DNA from: Nitrospira sp.
Lineage (GTDB): Bacteria; Nitrospirota; Nitrospiria; Nitrospirales; Nitrospiraceae
Assembly: GCA_016873395.1 (NCBI GenBank)
Contig: VGXG01000005.1
Coordinates: 1-64,000 of the forward strand
Length of the DNA stretch: 64,000 nt
Direction: 5' to 3'
The position numbers and the translations under genes are program-made. How positions within the stretch are numbered: the first letter of the stretch is position 1; each line of letters begins with the position of its first letter. This document shows positions 1 to 9,132 of the stretch, piece after piece. Below the pieces are notes generated by a model. The model had not been told where the DNA came from and ran no database searches. It was given only the letters and a program-made list of their open reading frames with translations.

Positions 1-857
1 GGGGAGGCTATGGCCTTCGTTTGCCCCTCGTCTTGGTATCGCTGGAGATTGTAAGCCAACCCCAGTTTCGAGAGGGAGAAAATGAGCCACTTGGAAGGGT
101 CAAAGTTATACCACTTGGGGCCGTTGCGGTAATCGCGCAGATGGGTGTGGTGGTAGTTGTGATACCCCTCGCCGAAGGTCACGAGAGAGATCCACCAACT
201 GTCTCGGCTGCTATCATTGGTGCCGTGCGGCTGCGAGCCCCAGATGTGGCAGATCGAGTTGATGCAGAAGGTCGAATTCAAGACCAGGAAAACTCGGCAC
301 ACTCCGGCAAGCAGAAAGCAACTGAGCCCGCCGAGCCAGCCGCCGTGCAGCAATCCGACGATGAAGGGAAGCAGGAGGCCGGAGATGACGATGGGAAGGT
401 AGTACTTGTGCTGCCACATGATGAGCGGGTCTTTCCGCAGCTTGGACTCCCACTTTTCCTCTCGGTACGGAGACTTCTGAAAAATCCAGCCGCAATGGCT
501 GTACCAAAATCCCTTCAGGGCGTTGTATGGGTCTTCCTCCTGGTCACAACGAGCGTGGTGCCGGATATGATCCGAGCACCACCGGAGCGCTGAGTTTTCC
601 AAGGCCCACCCGCCTGCCACCAAGAGGCAGGCCTTCACCCAGTTCCGGCATTCGAAGCTCCGATGGGAGATCAGACGATGGTACCCCACCGTGATTCCCA
701 ACCCGCTCACCATGTACAGGGTGGCGAACATCGCCCAATCCAAGGTGCTGAAGCCATACGCGACACCGAAAGCCGGGACCCCGATGAGCGTCACGGTGGT
801 AATGAGAACGAAGAGGAAAATAACCGGGTAATCCTTCTTACGAGCAATCTCTTGCAC
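1..857 (-). CDS. Acyl-CoA/fatty acid desaturase, 3' end outside window
   Basis: Membrane di-iron delta-9-type desaturase that inserts a double bond into acyl chains. About 285 codons are visible; the end of the gene is cut off by the left edge. The three histidine boxes are present in order: HRLISH near residue 50, HIRHH near residue 85 and a late HNYHH. Hydrophobic stretches lie between them, as in the family. The start is GTG, chosen because AGGAGGAA lies 5 bases upstream and the protein begins close to the first membrane segment. It is divergent from putA, with 161 bp between them. The substrate (acyl-CoA or acyl-lipid) cannot be told from sequence. Confidence 0.9.
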   Translation of the reverse strand, partial: MQEIARKKDYPVIFLFVLITTVTLIGVPAFGVAYGFSTLDWAMFATLYMVSGLGITVGYHRLISHRSFECRNWVKACLLVAGGWALENSALRWCSDHIRHHARCDQEEDPYNALKGFWYSHCGWIFQKSPYREEKWESKLRKDPLIMWQHKYYLPIVISGLLLPFIVGLLHGGWLGGLSCFLLAGVCRVFLVLNSTFCINSICHIWGSQPHGTNDSSRDSWWISLVTFGEGYHNYHHTHLRDYRNGPKWYNFDPSKWLIFSLSKLGLAYNLQRYQDEGQTKAIAS

Positions 858-942
858 TCTCTTTCCTCCTAGGTCAGTCCGGGCAACTCACACGGTGGCG
901 AGCAAAAAATTGGCGACATCATAGCGGACTCGATCTGGAAAT

Positions 943-971
943 TTCAAGCAAAAAGTTCTTCGGTGTATACT
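943..971 (+). promoter_or_regulatory. Possible sigma-70-type promoter of putA
   Basis: A -10 box TATACT (966-971) follows a weak -35 box TTCAAG (943-948) with a 17-bp spacer. Transcription would start near 978 and give a leader of about 40 nt before putA. The -35 match is poor. Confidence 0.4.
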
Positions 972-1018
972 AGAGCCAGGTACCGGCTATTACCCGTGAC
1001 GAGGAAGACCGTCCGCCG

Positions 1019-4006
1019 ATGAAGGACGACGATTCCGCCCGCGAAGATGCCATCCGCCGGATCGGCCGGGAGTTGGCTGCGCAGAGCGCCGGCCTTGCCC
1101 CTACGATCTTCGATCCGCGCTGGTGGTCCGGCAGCCTGCTGGACTGGTGCATGAAGGACGAGGCCTTCAAGGTCCAGCTCTTTCGCTTTATCGACGTCCT
1201 TCCTTCCCTCCGCACCGATGAGCAGGTTGCCCGGCTTGCGTCGGAGTACTTCGACGAGTCGGCCCTGGCAGGCCCTCTCCGGTGGGGCCTGCGCGCCATG
1301 TCGGCGACAAAGCTCGGCTCTCGCTTGAGCGCCCAGTCTCTGCGCCGACAGATCAACCAAATGGCCAGGACCTTCATCGCCGGGGCCACCATCGAGGAGG
1401 CCTTGCCGGTGCTCCTGCGCCTATGGACCGAGGGGCGAGGCTTTTCCGTTGACCTGCTTGGCGAAGCCACGGTCAGCGAGAAAGAAGCGGACCAGTACCG
1501 CGATCGGTGCATCGAGGCGCTGGAGCAGCTCGGCAAAGCCACGACCGACTGGCCGGCCGCTCCCCTCCTGGAGCGAGACCCCTTCGGGTCGGTTCCGCGT
1601 GTGCACCTGTCCGTCAAGCTTTCGGCTCTCTATTCCCAACTGGACCCCATCGATGCGGAGGGCAGTTTTCAAGCCGTTGCGGCCCGTCTCCGCCCGATCC
1701 TTGACCGGGCCATATCGATCCCGGCTGCCATCACGTTCGATATGGAGCAGGCTGAGCTGAAGGACCTGACCTTCACGATCTTCATGCGGCTCCTTTCCGA
1801 GGATCGGTACCGTTCCTATCCCTACGGCGGGATTGCCGTCCAGGCCTATCTGACCGACTCGGCAGGCGACCTGGACAGATTGCTGGAGTGGGTCCGGCAA
1901 CGAGGAGCACCGGTGACCGTTCGACTGGTCAAGGGCGCCTACTGGGATTCGGACATGATCCGCTATCGACAAAGGGGCTGGCCGGTTCCGGTTTTCCTGA
2001 ACAAACCGGAGACGGATGCCAGCTACGAAGCCTTGGGTCGGAGACTGACCCAGCAGAGTGACCTCATCCGGCCCGCCTTTGGCACCCACAACCTGCGCAG
2101 CCTGGCCCATGCAGCGGCGGCGGCGCAAGCGGCAGGACTGTCTCCCCTGGCCTGTGAGTACCAGATGATCTTCGGCATGGCCGAGCCGCTGCAGGCAGCC
2201 GTGGCGGCCTCCGACCGTCGTGTACGGATCTATGCCCCGGTCGGCTTGTTTATTCCCGGCATGGCCTACTTGGTCAGGCGTCTGCTGGAGAACACCTCAA
2301 ACGAATCCTTCTTGCGCAAAGAGTATGTGGAATCGACCCCCCTGGACCTTCTGCTGGCTCCTCCTCGCATCTCCCCCGCCGAGTCTGTTCAATCACTCCC
2401 TGGCGGCATCGACCAGGAACCCCTCGGCCAACCGGGACAAACCAAGCGTTTCGTCAACGAGCCGCATGCGGATTTTTCAAAAGCCTCCGCAAGAACTGCC
2501 ATGGTCCGGGCCATCATCTCGGCCAGAGCCCAATTGGGGCGTCGGTTCCACTACCAATCCCCATCGGGACTGATCCCGTCAGGCCACGAGATCATTTCGC
2601 GCAATCCCAGCAAGCCCGATGAAATCGTAGGGGTGATTCCAGGCTATGCGCTGTCGGGCGTGGATGGAGCGGTCCGCGCCGCACTCGCTCAGTTCTCTGA
2701 CTGGAGCATGGTCCCGCCGGCCCAGCGGGCCGACATCATGGTCAGAGCGGCCTCTGTGATGCGCAGCCGGCGTTTTGAGCTCGCGGCCTGGGAAATCCTT
2801 GAAACGGGCAAGCCCTGGCGGGAGGCCGATGCGGACGTGGCCGAGGCGATCGACTTTCTTGAGTTCTACGCGCGCGACGTCAAGCGGCTCACTCTCCCAC
2901 AGAGGCTCGGACAGGAACCGGGGGAACTGAATCATCTGCTCTATATGCCCAGGGGGTTGACGGCGGTGATCGCACCCTGGAATTTTCCCCTGGCGATCCC
3001 GACCGGCATGGTGGCCGCTGCCCTGGTGACGGGCAATGTCGTCCTCTTTAAGCCTTCCGAGCGATCACCGGTGATGGGGTGGCTGTTGGTCGAGGTGCTC
3101 AAGGAAGCGGGGCTGCCGGACGGAGTCCTCCAGTTTCTCCCGGGAGGCCCGGACCTTGGCCGGGCGCTGGTGGTGCGTCCTGAGGCGGCCATGATCGCCT
3201 TCACCGGATCGAAGGAGGCAGGCCTTCAGATCCTTGCCCAGGCGGCGCGGGTGGAGCCGGGCCAACGGGCGGTCAAACACGTCATCGCGGAGATGGGGGG
3301 AAAGAACGCGATCATCGTCGACGAAACGGCGGACCTGGACGAAGCCGTGGTCGGCGTCGCGGCTTCCTTGACCGGCTATCAAGGACAAAAATGCTCGGCC
3401 TGCTCACGGGCCATTGTCCACGAGTCGGTCCATGATCTCTTTCTCCAGCGCCTGGCGGATGCCGTGATGAGCCTCCGGATCGGTTCACCGGAAGACCCGG
3501 GCACGCAGATGGGGCCCATGATCGACGAACGGGCACGCGACAAAGTTCGCAACTACATCGAGATCGGGAAACGAGAGGGTCGGTTGATCCTTGAACGGCA
3601 GGTGTCTGGCGAAGGCTTCTTTATCGGACCGGCCCTGTTCGCCGAGGTCCAGGCCCATCACCGGTTGGCCCAGGAAGAGATTTTCGGGCCGGTCCTCGCC
3701 GTGATGCGGGCAAGTGATTTTGCCGAGGCGATCCGGCTGGCGAATGATTCGCCCTACGCCCTGACGGGCGGGGTCTATTCACGGAGCCCCGTCAATATCG
3801 AGCGGGCGCGCCACGAATTCGACGTGGGGAATCTCTACATCAACCGCCCCATTACCGGCGCGCTGGTCGGCCGGCAGCCTTTCGGGGGCCATCGTCTCTC
3901 GGGGGTCGGCACCAAAGCCGGCGGGGATGATTACGTAGCCCAATTCATGGTGAAAAAGGTCGTCAGCGAAAACACCCTTCGCCGGGGGTTCGCCCCGGCG
4001 GATTGA
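1019..4006 (+). CDS. putA: Bifunctional proline dehydrogenase / P5C dehydrogenase
   Basis: Oxidises proline to glutamate in two steps: FAD-dependent proline dehydrogenase, then NAD-dependent 1-pyrroline-5-carboxylate dehydrogenase. At 995 residues it is the short PutA form, lacking the N-terminal ribbon-helix-helix DNA-binding domain of E. coli PutA, so it should not repress its own gene. The PRODH barrel covers about residues 110-430 and the aldehyde dehydrogenase domain about 520-985. Visible P5CDH motifs are PWNFPLAIP, FTGSKEAG, EMGGKN (general base Glu) and GQKCSACSR with catalytic Cys792. GAGGAAGACC lies upstream of the ATG. The gene ends 2 bp from a convergent gene, with no room for a terminator. 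Confidence 0.95.
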   Translation: MKDDDSAREDAIRRIGRELAAQSAGLAPTIFDPRWWSGSLLDWCMKDEAFKVQLFRFIDVLPSLRTDEQVARLASEYFDESALAGPLRWGLRAMSATKLGSRLSAQSLRRQINQMARTFIAGATIEEALPVLLRLWTEGRGFSVDLLGEATVSEKEADQYRDRCIEALEQLGKATTDWPAAPLLERDPFGSVPRVHLSVKLSALYSQLDPIDAEGSFQAVAARLRPILDRAISIPAAITFDMEQAELKDLTFTIFMRLLSEDRYRSYPYGGIAVQAYLTDSAGDLDRLLEWVRQRGAPVTVRLVKGAYWDSDMIRYRQRGWPVPVFLNKPETDASYEALGRRLTQQSDLIRPAFGTHNLRSLAHAAAAAQAAGLSPLACEYQMIFGMAEPLQAAVAASDRRVRIYAPVGLFIPGMAYLVRRLLENTSNESFLRKEYVESTPLDLLLAPPRISPAESVQSLPGGIDQEPLGQPGQTKRFVNEPHADFSKASARTAMVRAIISARAQLGRRFHYQSPSGLIPSGHEIISRNPSKPDEIVGVIPGYALSGVDGAVRAALAQFSDWSMVPPAQRADIMVRAASVMRSRRFELAAWEILETGKPWREADADVAEAIDFLEFYARDVKRLTLPQRLGQEPGELNHLLYMPRGLTAVIAPWNFPLAIPTGMVAAALVTGNVVLFKPSERSPVMGWLLVEVLKEAGLPDGVLQFLPGGPDLGRALVVRPEAAMIAFTGSKEAGLQILAQAARVEPGQRAVKHVIAEMGGKNAIIVDETADLDEAVVGVAASLTGYQGQKCSACSRAIVHESVHDLFLQRLADAVMSLRIGSPEDPGTQMGPMIDERARDKVRNYIEIGKREGRLILERQVSGEGFFIGPALFAEVQAHHRLAQEEIFGPVLAVMRASDFAEAIRLANDSPYALTGGVYSRSPVNIERARHEFDVGNLYINRPITGALVGRQPFGGHRLSGVGTKAGGDDYVAQFMVKKVVSENTLRRGFAPAD

Positions 4007-4008
4007 TG

Positions 4009-4812
4009 CTACCGGGTCTTGATCTCCGCTTCCTCCAACTCCTCGGTAATCTCGGTCACCAATCCACGGTCCGATTTGATCGGCGGGAGTTCTTGCCGCT
4101 CGACATACTTGACAAGCCCGACGCCCCTGGCGAACCAGGCCGTCATGACGTCCGTCCCGACCGCCGTCTGGTTGGTGCCCGTAAGGTGGATCCACATCTT
4201 CATCCTGGCTTCGAGGCGGATGGCATCCTGGTAGGTGCCGGCCGGTACCACGATGTTCTCGCGGCCGACCACTGAAACCGACGCTTCGACATCCACCCGC
4301 TCGTCCTTTTCATCGCCGTCCAGGTCAGAGCCGAGGTTCAGCCTTTTTCGATCCAACTGTTGAAATGACGACGGGCAGACCAACGGGAAGCGCACGATCT
4401 GATACGGGACCAGTTGTTTTTCGAGGGGGGTCCCCGGCCGGGACCCGTAATAGACGATCCCGACTGCATCCCGCCGGTAGTAACTGTTCGACGGCCCGTG
4501 ATTGCCGGGATTGGTATCGTGGAAGACCTTGACTGAGACTCCCTGCAAGGGCTCGACGCCTTGTACAGTCGAAACGTTTTGGAACGAGCCGGCGGCGATT
4601 TTCTGAAGAGGACTTTCCAGCACCTGACCCCGGTACTTCCACTGGCTTCCCTTCGTGTCGGGAAAATATTCTTCTGCAGCGGCGATGGTCTCTCCCTCCG
4701 TGGAACCGGAAGCCTCGCCGCAGGGGCCGGCTGCGGCGAGGAGAGGCAGCCCGAAAAGCCCCAGCGTGACGAAGAGGAGCGCGGCTCCCGGTTTGTTGGC
4801 ATGACGTGGCAT
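4009..4812 (-). CDS. Exported protein of unknown function
   Basis: I do not recognise a named family. The ATG is preceded by AGGAGCAACC and opens a signal peptide ending near 'LAAAGPCGEA', so the 267-residue product is probably periplasmic or surface-bound. The mature part begins with 'EEYFPDTKGSQWKYRG', a pattern I associate with secreted beta-rich proteins of unknown role. It ends with a Glu/Lys-rich tail. An in-frame ATG 57 bases upstream has no ribosome-binding site and would bury the signal peptide, so I did not use it. The gene is convergent with putA and divergent from the SDR gene. Confidence 0.8.
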   Translation of the reverse strand: MPRHANKPGAALLFVTLGLFGLPLLAAAGPCGEASGSTEGETIAAAEEYFPDTKGSQWKYRGQVLESPLQKIAAGSFQNVSTVQGVEPLQGVSVKVFHDTNPGNHGPSNSYYRRDAVGIVYYGSRPGTPLEKQLVPYQIVRFPLVCPSSFQQLDRKRLNLGSDLDGDEKDERVDVEASVSVVGRENIVVPAGTYQDAIRLEARMKMWIHLTGTNQTAVGTDVMTAWFARGVGLVKYVERQELPPIKSDRGLVTEITEELEEAEIKTR

Positions 4813-4949
4813 GGTTGCTCCTGTCGTTGATTGGGTGTCACGGTACCATAAGTTTGTGAAGGCCGGCAAGACCGTGCCTTCTTGGCAAACGGTCCCTCCC
4901 GGCTTGTGTTTGTCGGCGTGAATTCATGATAATGATGGCGTGAGGCTTC

Positions 4950-5720
4950 ATGTCGAACCGATCCCAACCGAACACTGATCCGGTCCATTCTCTTGACTGT
5001 GCCTTCCCCACCGTCCTGGTGACAGGGGGCTCGCGGGGCATCGGCCGCGCCATCTGTCTCGAATTCGGCCGGAGGGGGTGGCGGGTCGGAGTTCACTACC
5101 GGGAGCGGCGGGATGAAGCGGGCAAGACTGCTGCAATGATCAAGGACGGTGGAGGCGAAACAGCCCTCTATCAAGCCGATATCCGCCATGCGGGGCAGGT
5201 CCAGGCCATGGTCCAGGATTTTGTGGCCTGCTGGGGCCGCCTGGATGTCTTGATCTGTAACGCGGGGCAGGCCGTCAGCAGTCTCGTGCTCCGCCTGCGG
5301 CCGGAACAGTGGGCGGATGTCATCGAGACGAACCTCACGGGCACGTTCCATTGCCTTCGCGCAGCCGGGCCCGTCATGCTGGCCCAGCGAGAAGGCTCAG
5401 TGCTCGTGGTGGCTTCCTTTGCCGGCTTCCAAGGTCGTGCCGGTCAAGCCGCCTATGCCGCCTCGAAAGCCGGCCTCTTGGGGTTGGTCAAGAGCGTGGC
5501 CAGGGAATGGGGGCCGCACAACGTCCGGATCAATGCGGTCTGTCCCGGCTGGCACCAGACAGGCCTGTCGGAAGCTTCTCTTCCTGGATCAGATGAGCTG
5601 GCGGAGCACGTGCTGGGGCGATTCGTGGATTTGGAGTCGGTCGCACGGTCGGTCTGCCACCTGGCGTTGTTGCGGGATGCCTCCGGCCAGGCGTGGAACC
5701 TGGACAGCCGCATCCTGTAG
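4950..5720 (+). CDS. SDR-family reductase, FabG-like
   Basis: Short-chain dehydrogenase/reductase, 256 residues, with a Rossmann fold. Visible motifs are TGGSRGIG (NAD(P)-binding loop, about residue 26), NAG (about residue 107), Ser in 'VASFAGFQG' and YAASK (catalytic Tyr/Lys, about residue 168). It is close to 3-oxoacyl-ACP reductase (FabG), but this family is broad and the substrate is not set by sequence. It lies 66 bp before bioD on the same strand, so it could supply the pimeloyl or acyl precursor side of biotin synthesis; that is inference from position only. GAGG lies 5 bases before the ATG. Confidence 0.85.
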   Translation: MSNRSQPNTDPVHSLDCAFPTVLVTGGSRGIGRAICLEFGRRGWRVGVHYRERRDEAGKTAAMIKDGGGETALYQADIRHAGQVQAMVQDFVACWGRLDVLICNAGQAVSSLVLRLRPEQWADVIETNLTGTFHCLRAAGPVMLAQREGSVLVVASFAGFQGRAGQAAYAASKAGLLGLVKSVAREWGPHNVRINAVCPGWHQTGLSEASLPGSDELAEHVLGRFVDLESVARSVCHLALLRDASGQAWNLDSRIL

Positions 5721-5786
5721 CAGCGCTGAATGCCGGGGACCCGTTGCTCCAGGAGTGCAACGGGCGCCCTGACTGCTGAACCTCAC

Positions 5787-6608
5787 ATGAGCGATCACAT
5801 TCATTCATCATTCATCACTCATCACTCATCAATACCAGGCATTTTTGTCACCGGCACCGACACAGGAGTTGGGAAGACCCTCGTCACGGCGGCCCTGGCC
5901 TGCCACCTGAAGCAGGGTGGCACCAAAGTCGGCGTGATGAAGCCGGTCGAAACCGGTTCAGTGGCCGGCTCTTCCACGTTCTCTGATGGGGAACGTTTAA
6001 AGGCCGGGGCCGGCAGTGACGACCCCCTTGACTTGATCTGCCCTTACCGGTTTCCCGCCCCGCTAGCTCCACTGGCTGCTGCCAGACACGCAGGCGTGAC
6101 CATCGACCCTGAACGGATTAGGGGCTTCTTCAAAACTCTGGCGACCCGCTGCGAGATTCTCTTGGTCGAAGGGGTGGGTGGCGTGATGGTGCCGCTCGCG
6201 GAGCAGTTCAACGTTCTGGACCTCATCAACTTGCTCGGATTACCGGTCTTGGTTGTGGGCCGAGCAACCTTGGGCGGCGTCAACCATGCCTTATTGACGG
6301 TCAAGGCCTTGCGCCAGCGCGACATTGCCATTGTCGGCTTCGTTTTGAACCAACTTTCCGCGCCCGAAACCTTGTCCCATGCACAGCAGAGCCAGGCGAC
6401 GGTCTCGCTGGTCAGAGAACTGAGCGAAGTCCCGGTCGTGGGTCCGCTCCCCTATCGGAAAGGATTGCAGGAGGATTGGGAAGGAGGAATAGCCTGGCTG
6501 GCTCAGGATCAAACGATTCGTGAACTGGCCAGCTTGATCAGGCCAGACGTACCAGGAAGGCCCGGACTGCCTCGGCCACGTCGGCCGCCCCCGCGATTGC
6601 GGAAATGA
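5787..6608 (+). CDS. bioD: Dethiobiotin synthetase
   Basis: ATP-dependent ring closure of 7,8-diaminopelargonate to dethiobiotin. The P-loop GTDTGVGKT is at about residues 21-29, and 'PVETGS' and 'VEGVGGVMVPL' follow as in the family. The first 18 residues include 'HIHSSFITHHSSIP', which is not family sequence. It is encoded by a run of degenerate attcatc/actcatc repeats lying between the only usable ATG and the conserved domain. The C-terminus also runs past the usual end ('PGRPGLPRPRRPPPRLRK') and overlaps the convergent thiE by 71 bp. AccB and AccC, the biotin-using proteins, are encoded nearby on the other strand. Confidence 0.92.
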   Translation: MSDHIHSSFITHHSSIPGIFVTGTDTGVGKTLVTAALACHLKQGGTKVGVMKPVETGSVAGSSTFSDGERLKAGAGSDDPLDLICPYRFPAPLAPLAAARHAGVTIDPERIRGFFKTLATRCEILLVEGVGGVMVPLAEQFNVLDLINLLGLPVLVVGRATLGGVNHALLTVKALRQRDIAIVGFVLNQLSAPETLSHAQQSQATVSLVRELSEVPVVGPLPYRKGLQEDWEGGIAWLAQDQTIRELASLIRPDVPGRPGLPRPRRPPPRLRK

Positions 6609-7188
6609 CTGCCACCCCGTCGGCTCCTGCTTCGAGTAGCCCCGCCACCTTCCCGGCCGTGATGCCGCCGATGGCGAATACCGGGAGCTGCGTCAGAGAC
6701 CTGATCGCCCGCAGCCCGTCAAGGCCGACCACCGGCTCATGATCCAGTTTGGTGTCGGTCGCAAAGATCGGGCCGAATCCCACGTAATCAGCCCCTCCCC
6801 TGCTCGCCTCCTGGACTTGGGAAGGAGTATGGGTCGAGATGCCGATGATCTTGTCCGGCCCGAGGATGGTTCTGGCGTAGTCCAGGGGCAAATCCTCCTG
6901 GCCGAGGTGGACGCCGTCGGCCTCGACCGCCAGCGCGAGATCACATCGATCATTCACCAGGAAGGTCGCGCCGACATCGGCGGCCGCTTGCCGCAGGGCA
7001 AGGGCGTGACGATAGGCGGTTGCCGCCGAGGCCTGTTTGTCGCGATACTGAAACAGCCTGGCCCCGGCTGAGGCGGCTTCGGTCAGCAGCTCAGCCAGTG
7101 ATCGTCCCCTCGAAACCTGTGGATCCAGGATGATGTAGAGGCCGTGGAGGGAGGAGAAGCGGGGCTGGACGCGTGACACAAGGCTCAA
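6538..7188 (-). CDS. thiE: Thiamine-phosphate synthase
   Basis: Joins HMP-pyrophosphate and the thiazole phosphate to make thiamine phosphate. At 216 residues it is a normal TIM-barrel ThiE. Visible motifs include 'QYRDK' (diphosphate/Mg binding), 'VNDRCDLALAVEADGVHLGQEDLP', 'GISTH' and 'YVGFGPIF', then 'AIGGI' and 'GVAVISAI'. The start is TTG in a TTGA overlap with the accC stop codon, implying coupled translation; an in-frame GTG three codons later is an alternative. It is the last gene of the long minus-strand housekeeping series. Confidence 0.93.
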   Translation of the reverse strand: MSLVSRVQPRFSSLHGLYIILDPQVSRGRSLAELLTEAASAGARLFQYRDKQASAATAYRHALALRQAAADVGATFLVNDRCDLALAVEADGVHLGQEDLPLDYARTILGPDKIIGISTHTPSQVQEASRGGADYVGFGPIFATDTKLDHEPVVGLDGLRAIRSLTQLPVFAIGGITAGKVAGLLEAGADGVAVISAIAGAADVAEAVRAFLVRLA

Positions 7189-8534
7189 CTTGAATGGGTG
7201 GCAAGGAACCGCTCAAGAAAGCCGGTTGAGACCCGGCCTTTTTGGAACTCCGCGTCGTTGAAAATGCGGCGATGCAGAGGAATAGTCGTCTTGATTCCTT
7301 CTAAGACGAATTCGTCCAGGGCGCGCCGCATCCTGGCCATAGCTTCCTCGCGGTCCTGGCCGTGCGTGATCAGCTTGGCAATCAGTGAATCATAATGGGG
7401 AACCACCGGGGTGTTTGACTCCATGGCGGAATCCACCCGCACACCGAACCCTCCTGGGGGATGGTACCGCGTCACAAGACCGGGGCAGGGGGTGAACTTT
7501 TCCGGACATTCGGCGTTGATTCGACATTCGAAGCTGTGCCCGACCAGCCGGATGTCCTGTTGCTTGAAACTCAGCGGCAGTCCGGCGGCGATGCGGATTT
7601 GTTCTTTGATTAGGTCGATGCCGGTCACCATTTCCGTCACCGGATGCTCCACCTGGATCCTGGCGTTCACTTCCATAAAATAAAAGTTCTGGTCTTTGTC
7701 CAGCAGAAATTCGACCGTTCCTGCGTTGCGATAGTGGGCGGCCCGCACCGCCTCCACCGCTATGCGCCCGATCTCCCGCCGCAATCGCTCATCGATGGCC
7801 GGCGAGGGGGCCTCTTCCACCAGTTTTTGATAGCGCCGCTGGATCGAGCAGTCTCGCTCGCCCAGAGACACGACCCGGCCGCGTTCGTCGGCCAGCACCT
7901 GGACCTCGATGTGGCGCGGCTCGAGGAAATACCGCTCCAAATAAACGGCCTCGTTGCCGAAGGTGGCCTTGGCCTCGGCCTGTGCGGCTTGGAAAGCCCG
8001 GACGAGCTCATCCTCCTTATTGACCACCCGCATGCCCCGCCCGCCGCCGCCGGCCGAGGCTTTAATGATGACGGGGAACCCGATCTTGCGGGCGGCTTCC
8101 AGCGCCTCGCCCTCGCTCCTCAGTTCCCCCTGGCTGCCGGGCAGAACCGGAATGCCCCGCCGGATCATGAGCTCCCTCGCTTTCGACTTGTCACCCATCG
8201 TGGCGATGTTTTCGGAGGTGGGGCCGACAAACTTGGTCCCGATGGACTCGCACACTTCGGCAAAATGGGCGTTCTCGGCCAAGAACCCGTAGCCGGGGTG
8301 AACCGCGTCCGCTCCGGTGATCTCGGCAGCGCTCAGCACGTTGGGGATGTTCCGGTAGCTGAGGGCCCCTTCCGCCGGCCCGACGCAGACATGTTCGTCC
8401 GCCGCACGCACGTGCAACGAACTCGCGTCCACGTCCGAATGGATAGCGACAGTCTTGATGCCGAGCTCTCTGCAAGCCCGGATGACCCGGAGGGCGATTT
8501 CTCCGCGGTTGGCAACTAAAAGCTTCTTGAACAC
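7185..8534 (-). CDS. accC: Acetyl-CoA carboxylase, biotin carboxylase subunit
   Basis: Carboxylates the biotin carried by AccB, using ATP and bicarbonate, as the first half-reaction of acetyl-CoA carboxylase. It has 449 residues, the same length as E. coli AccC. The start GTG is set by AGGAG upstream and by 'MFKKLLVANRGEIALR', the canonical N-terminus. The ATP-grasp core shows 'KASAGGGGRGMR' and 'EVNARIQVEHPVTE'. It sits 28 bp after accB and overlaps thiE by 4 nt. Confidence 0.97.
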   Translation of the reverse strand: MFKKLLVANRGEIALRVIRACRELGIKTVAIHSDVDASSLHVRAADEHVCVGPAEGALSYRNIPNVLSAAEITGADAVHPGYGFLAENAHFAEVCESIGTKFVGPTSENIATMGDKSKARELMIRRGIPVLPGSQGELRSEGEALEAARKIGFPVIIKASAGGGGRGMRVVNKEDELVRAFQAAQAEAKATFGNEAVYLERYFLEPRHIEVQVLADERGRVVSLGERDCSIQRRYQKLVEEAPSPAIDERLRREIGRIAVEAVRAAHYRNAGTVEFLLDKDQNFYFMEVNARIQVEHPVTEMVTGIDLIKEQIRIAAGLPLSFKQQDIRLVGHSFECRINAECPEKFTPCPGLVTRYHPPGGFGVRVDSAMESNTPVVPHYDSLIAKLITHGQDREEAMARMRRALDEFVLEGIKTTIPLHRRIFNDAEFQKGRVSTGFLERFLATHSS

Positions 8535-8562
8535 CGGCTGACTCCTGCTGAGGAAAAATGGA

Positions 8563-9132
8563 TCAGGAAGCGGGTGCGGGATCGACCAGAAACAACGGTT
8601 GCCCGTATTCGACCGGTTTGGTGCTCTCCGCGAGGATCTTGACGACCCGTCCGTCGACTTCGGCCTCGATCTCATTCATCAGTTTCATCGCCTCCACGAT
8701 GCACAAGACCTGTCCCTTCTTGACGAAATCACCTTCTTCCACGTAGGGATCAGCGTCCGGTGAGGGTGATCGGTAGAAGGTGCCGACAATGGGTGATGTA
8801 ACCGTCACCTTTCCCGACAGGTTTTCCAGGGAGGAGGCGGCGCGAGATTCTTCAGGGACCTCCGGGCCGGCCACTGCTCGTTCCACCGTGACCGTATGGC
8901 CAGGCCGTGTGTCCCTGCAGACCCGGATGCGGAAGCCCTGCCGCTCCACTTCCAGCTCGGACAAATCATGCTGTTTGAGCAGCTCCACCAAGTCGCGGAT
9001 GGCATGTCGACTCTCACCGGTCAGAACGTCCGGGCCTGACTCGGGCGAAAGAAAGCCGGAGTCGGGGTCAGGCAACGAGACCAGGCGGCCGCGCTTCGTG
9101 CTGGCGCGCGGCTGATTGCGGCGGCGGCTCAC
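8563..9132 (-). CDS. accB: Acetyl-CoA carboxylase biotin carboxyl carrier protein
   Basis: Carries biotin between the carboxylase and transferase sites. The biotinylation motif EAMKLMNE is about 45 residues from the C-terminus and the modified Lys is present. The lipoyl/biotinyl fold starts at about residue 110 with 'VTSPIVGTFYRSP'. The 189-residue chain has a longer, basic N-terminus than E. coli BCCP, followed by the usual variable linker. The GTG start is in a GTGA overlap with the efp stop, so efp, accB, accC and thiE look translationally linked. Confidence 0.95.
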   Translation of the reverse strand: MSRRRNQPRASTKRGRLVSLPDPDSGFLSPESGPDVLTGESRHAIRDLVELLKQHDLSELEVERQGFRIRVCRDTRPGHTVTVERAVAGPEVPEESRAASSLENLSGKVTVTSPIVGTFYRSPSPDADPYVEEGDFVKKGQVLCIVEAMKLMNEIEAEVDGRVVKILAESTKPVEYGQPLFLVDPAPAS

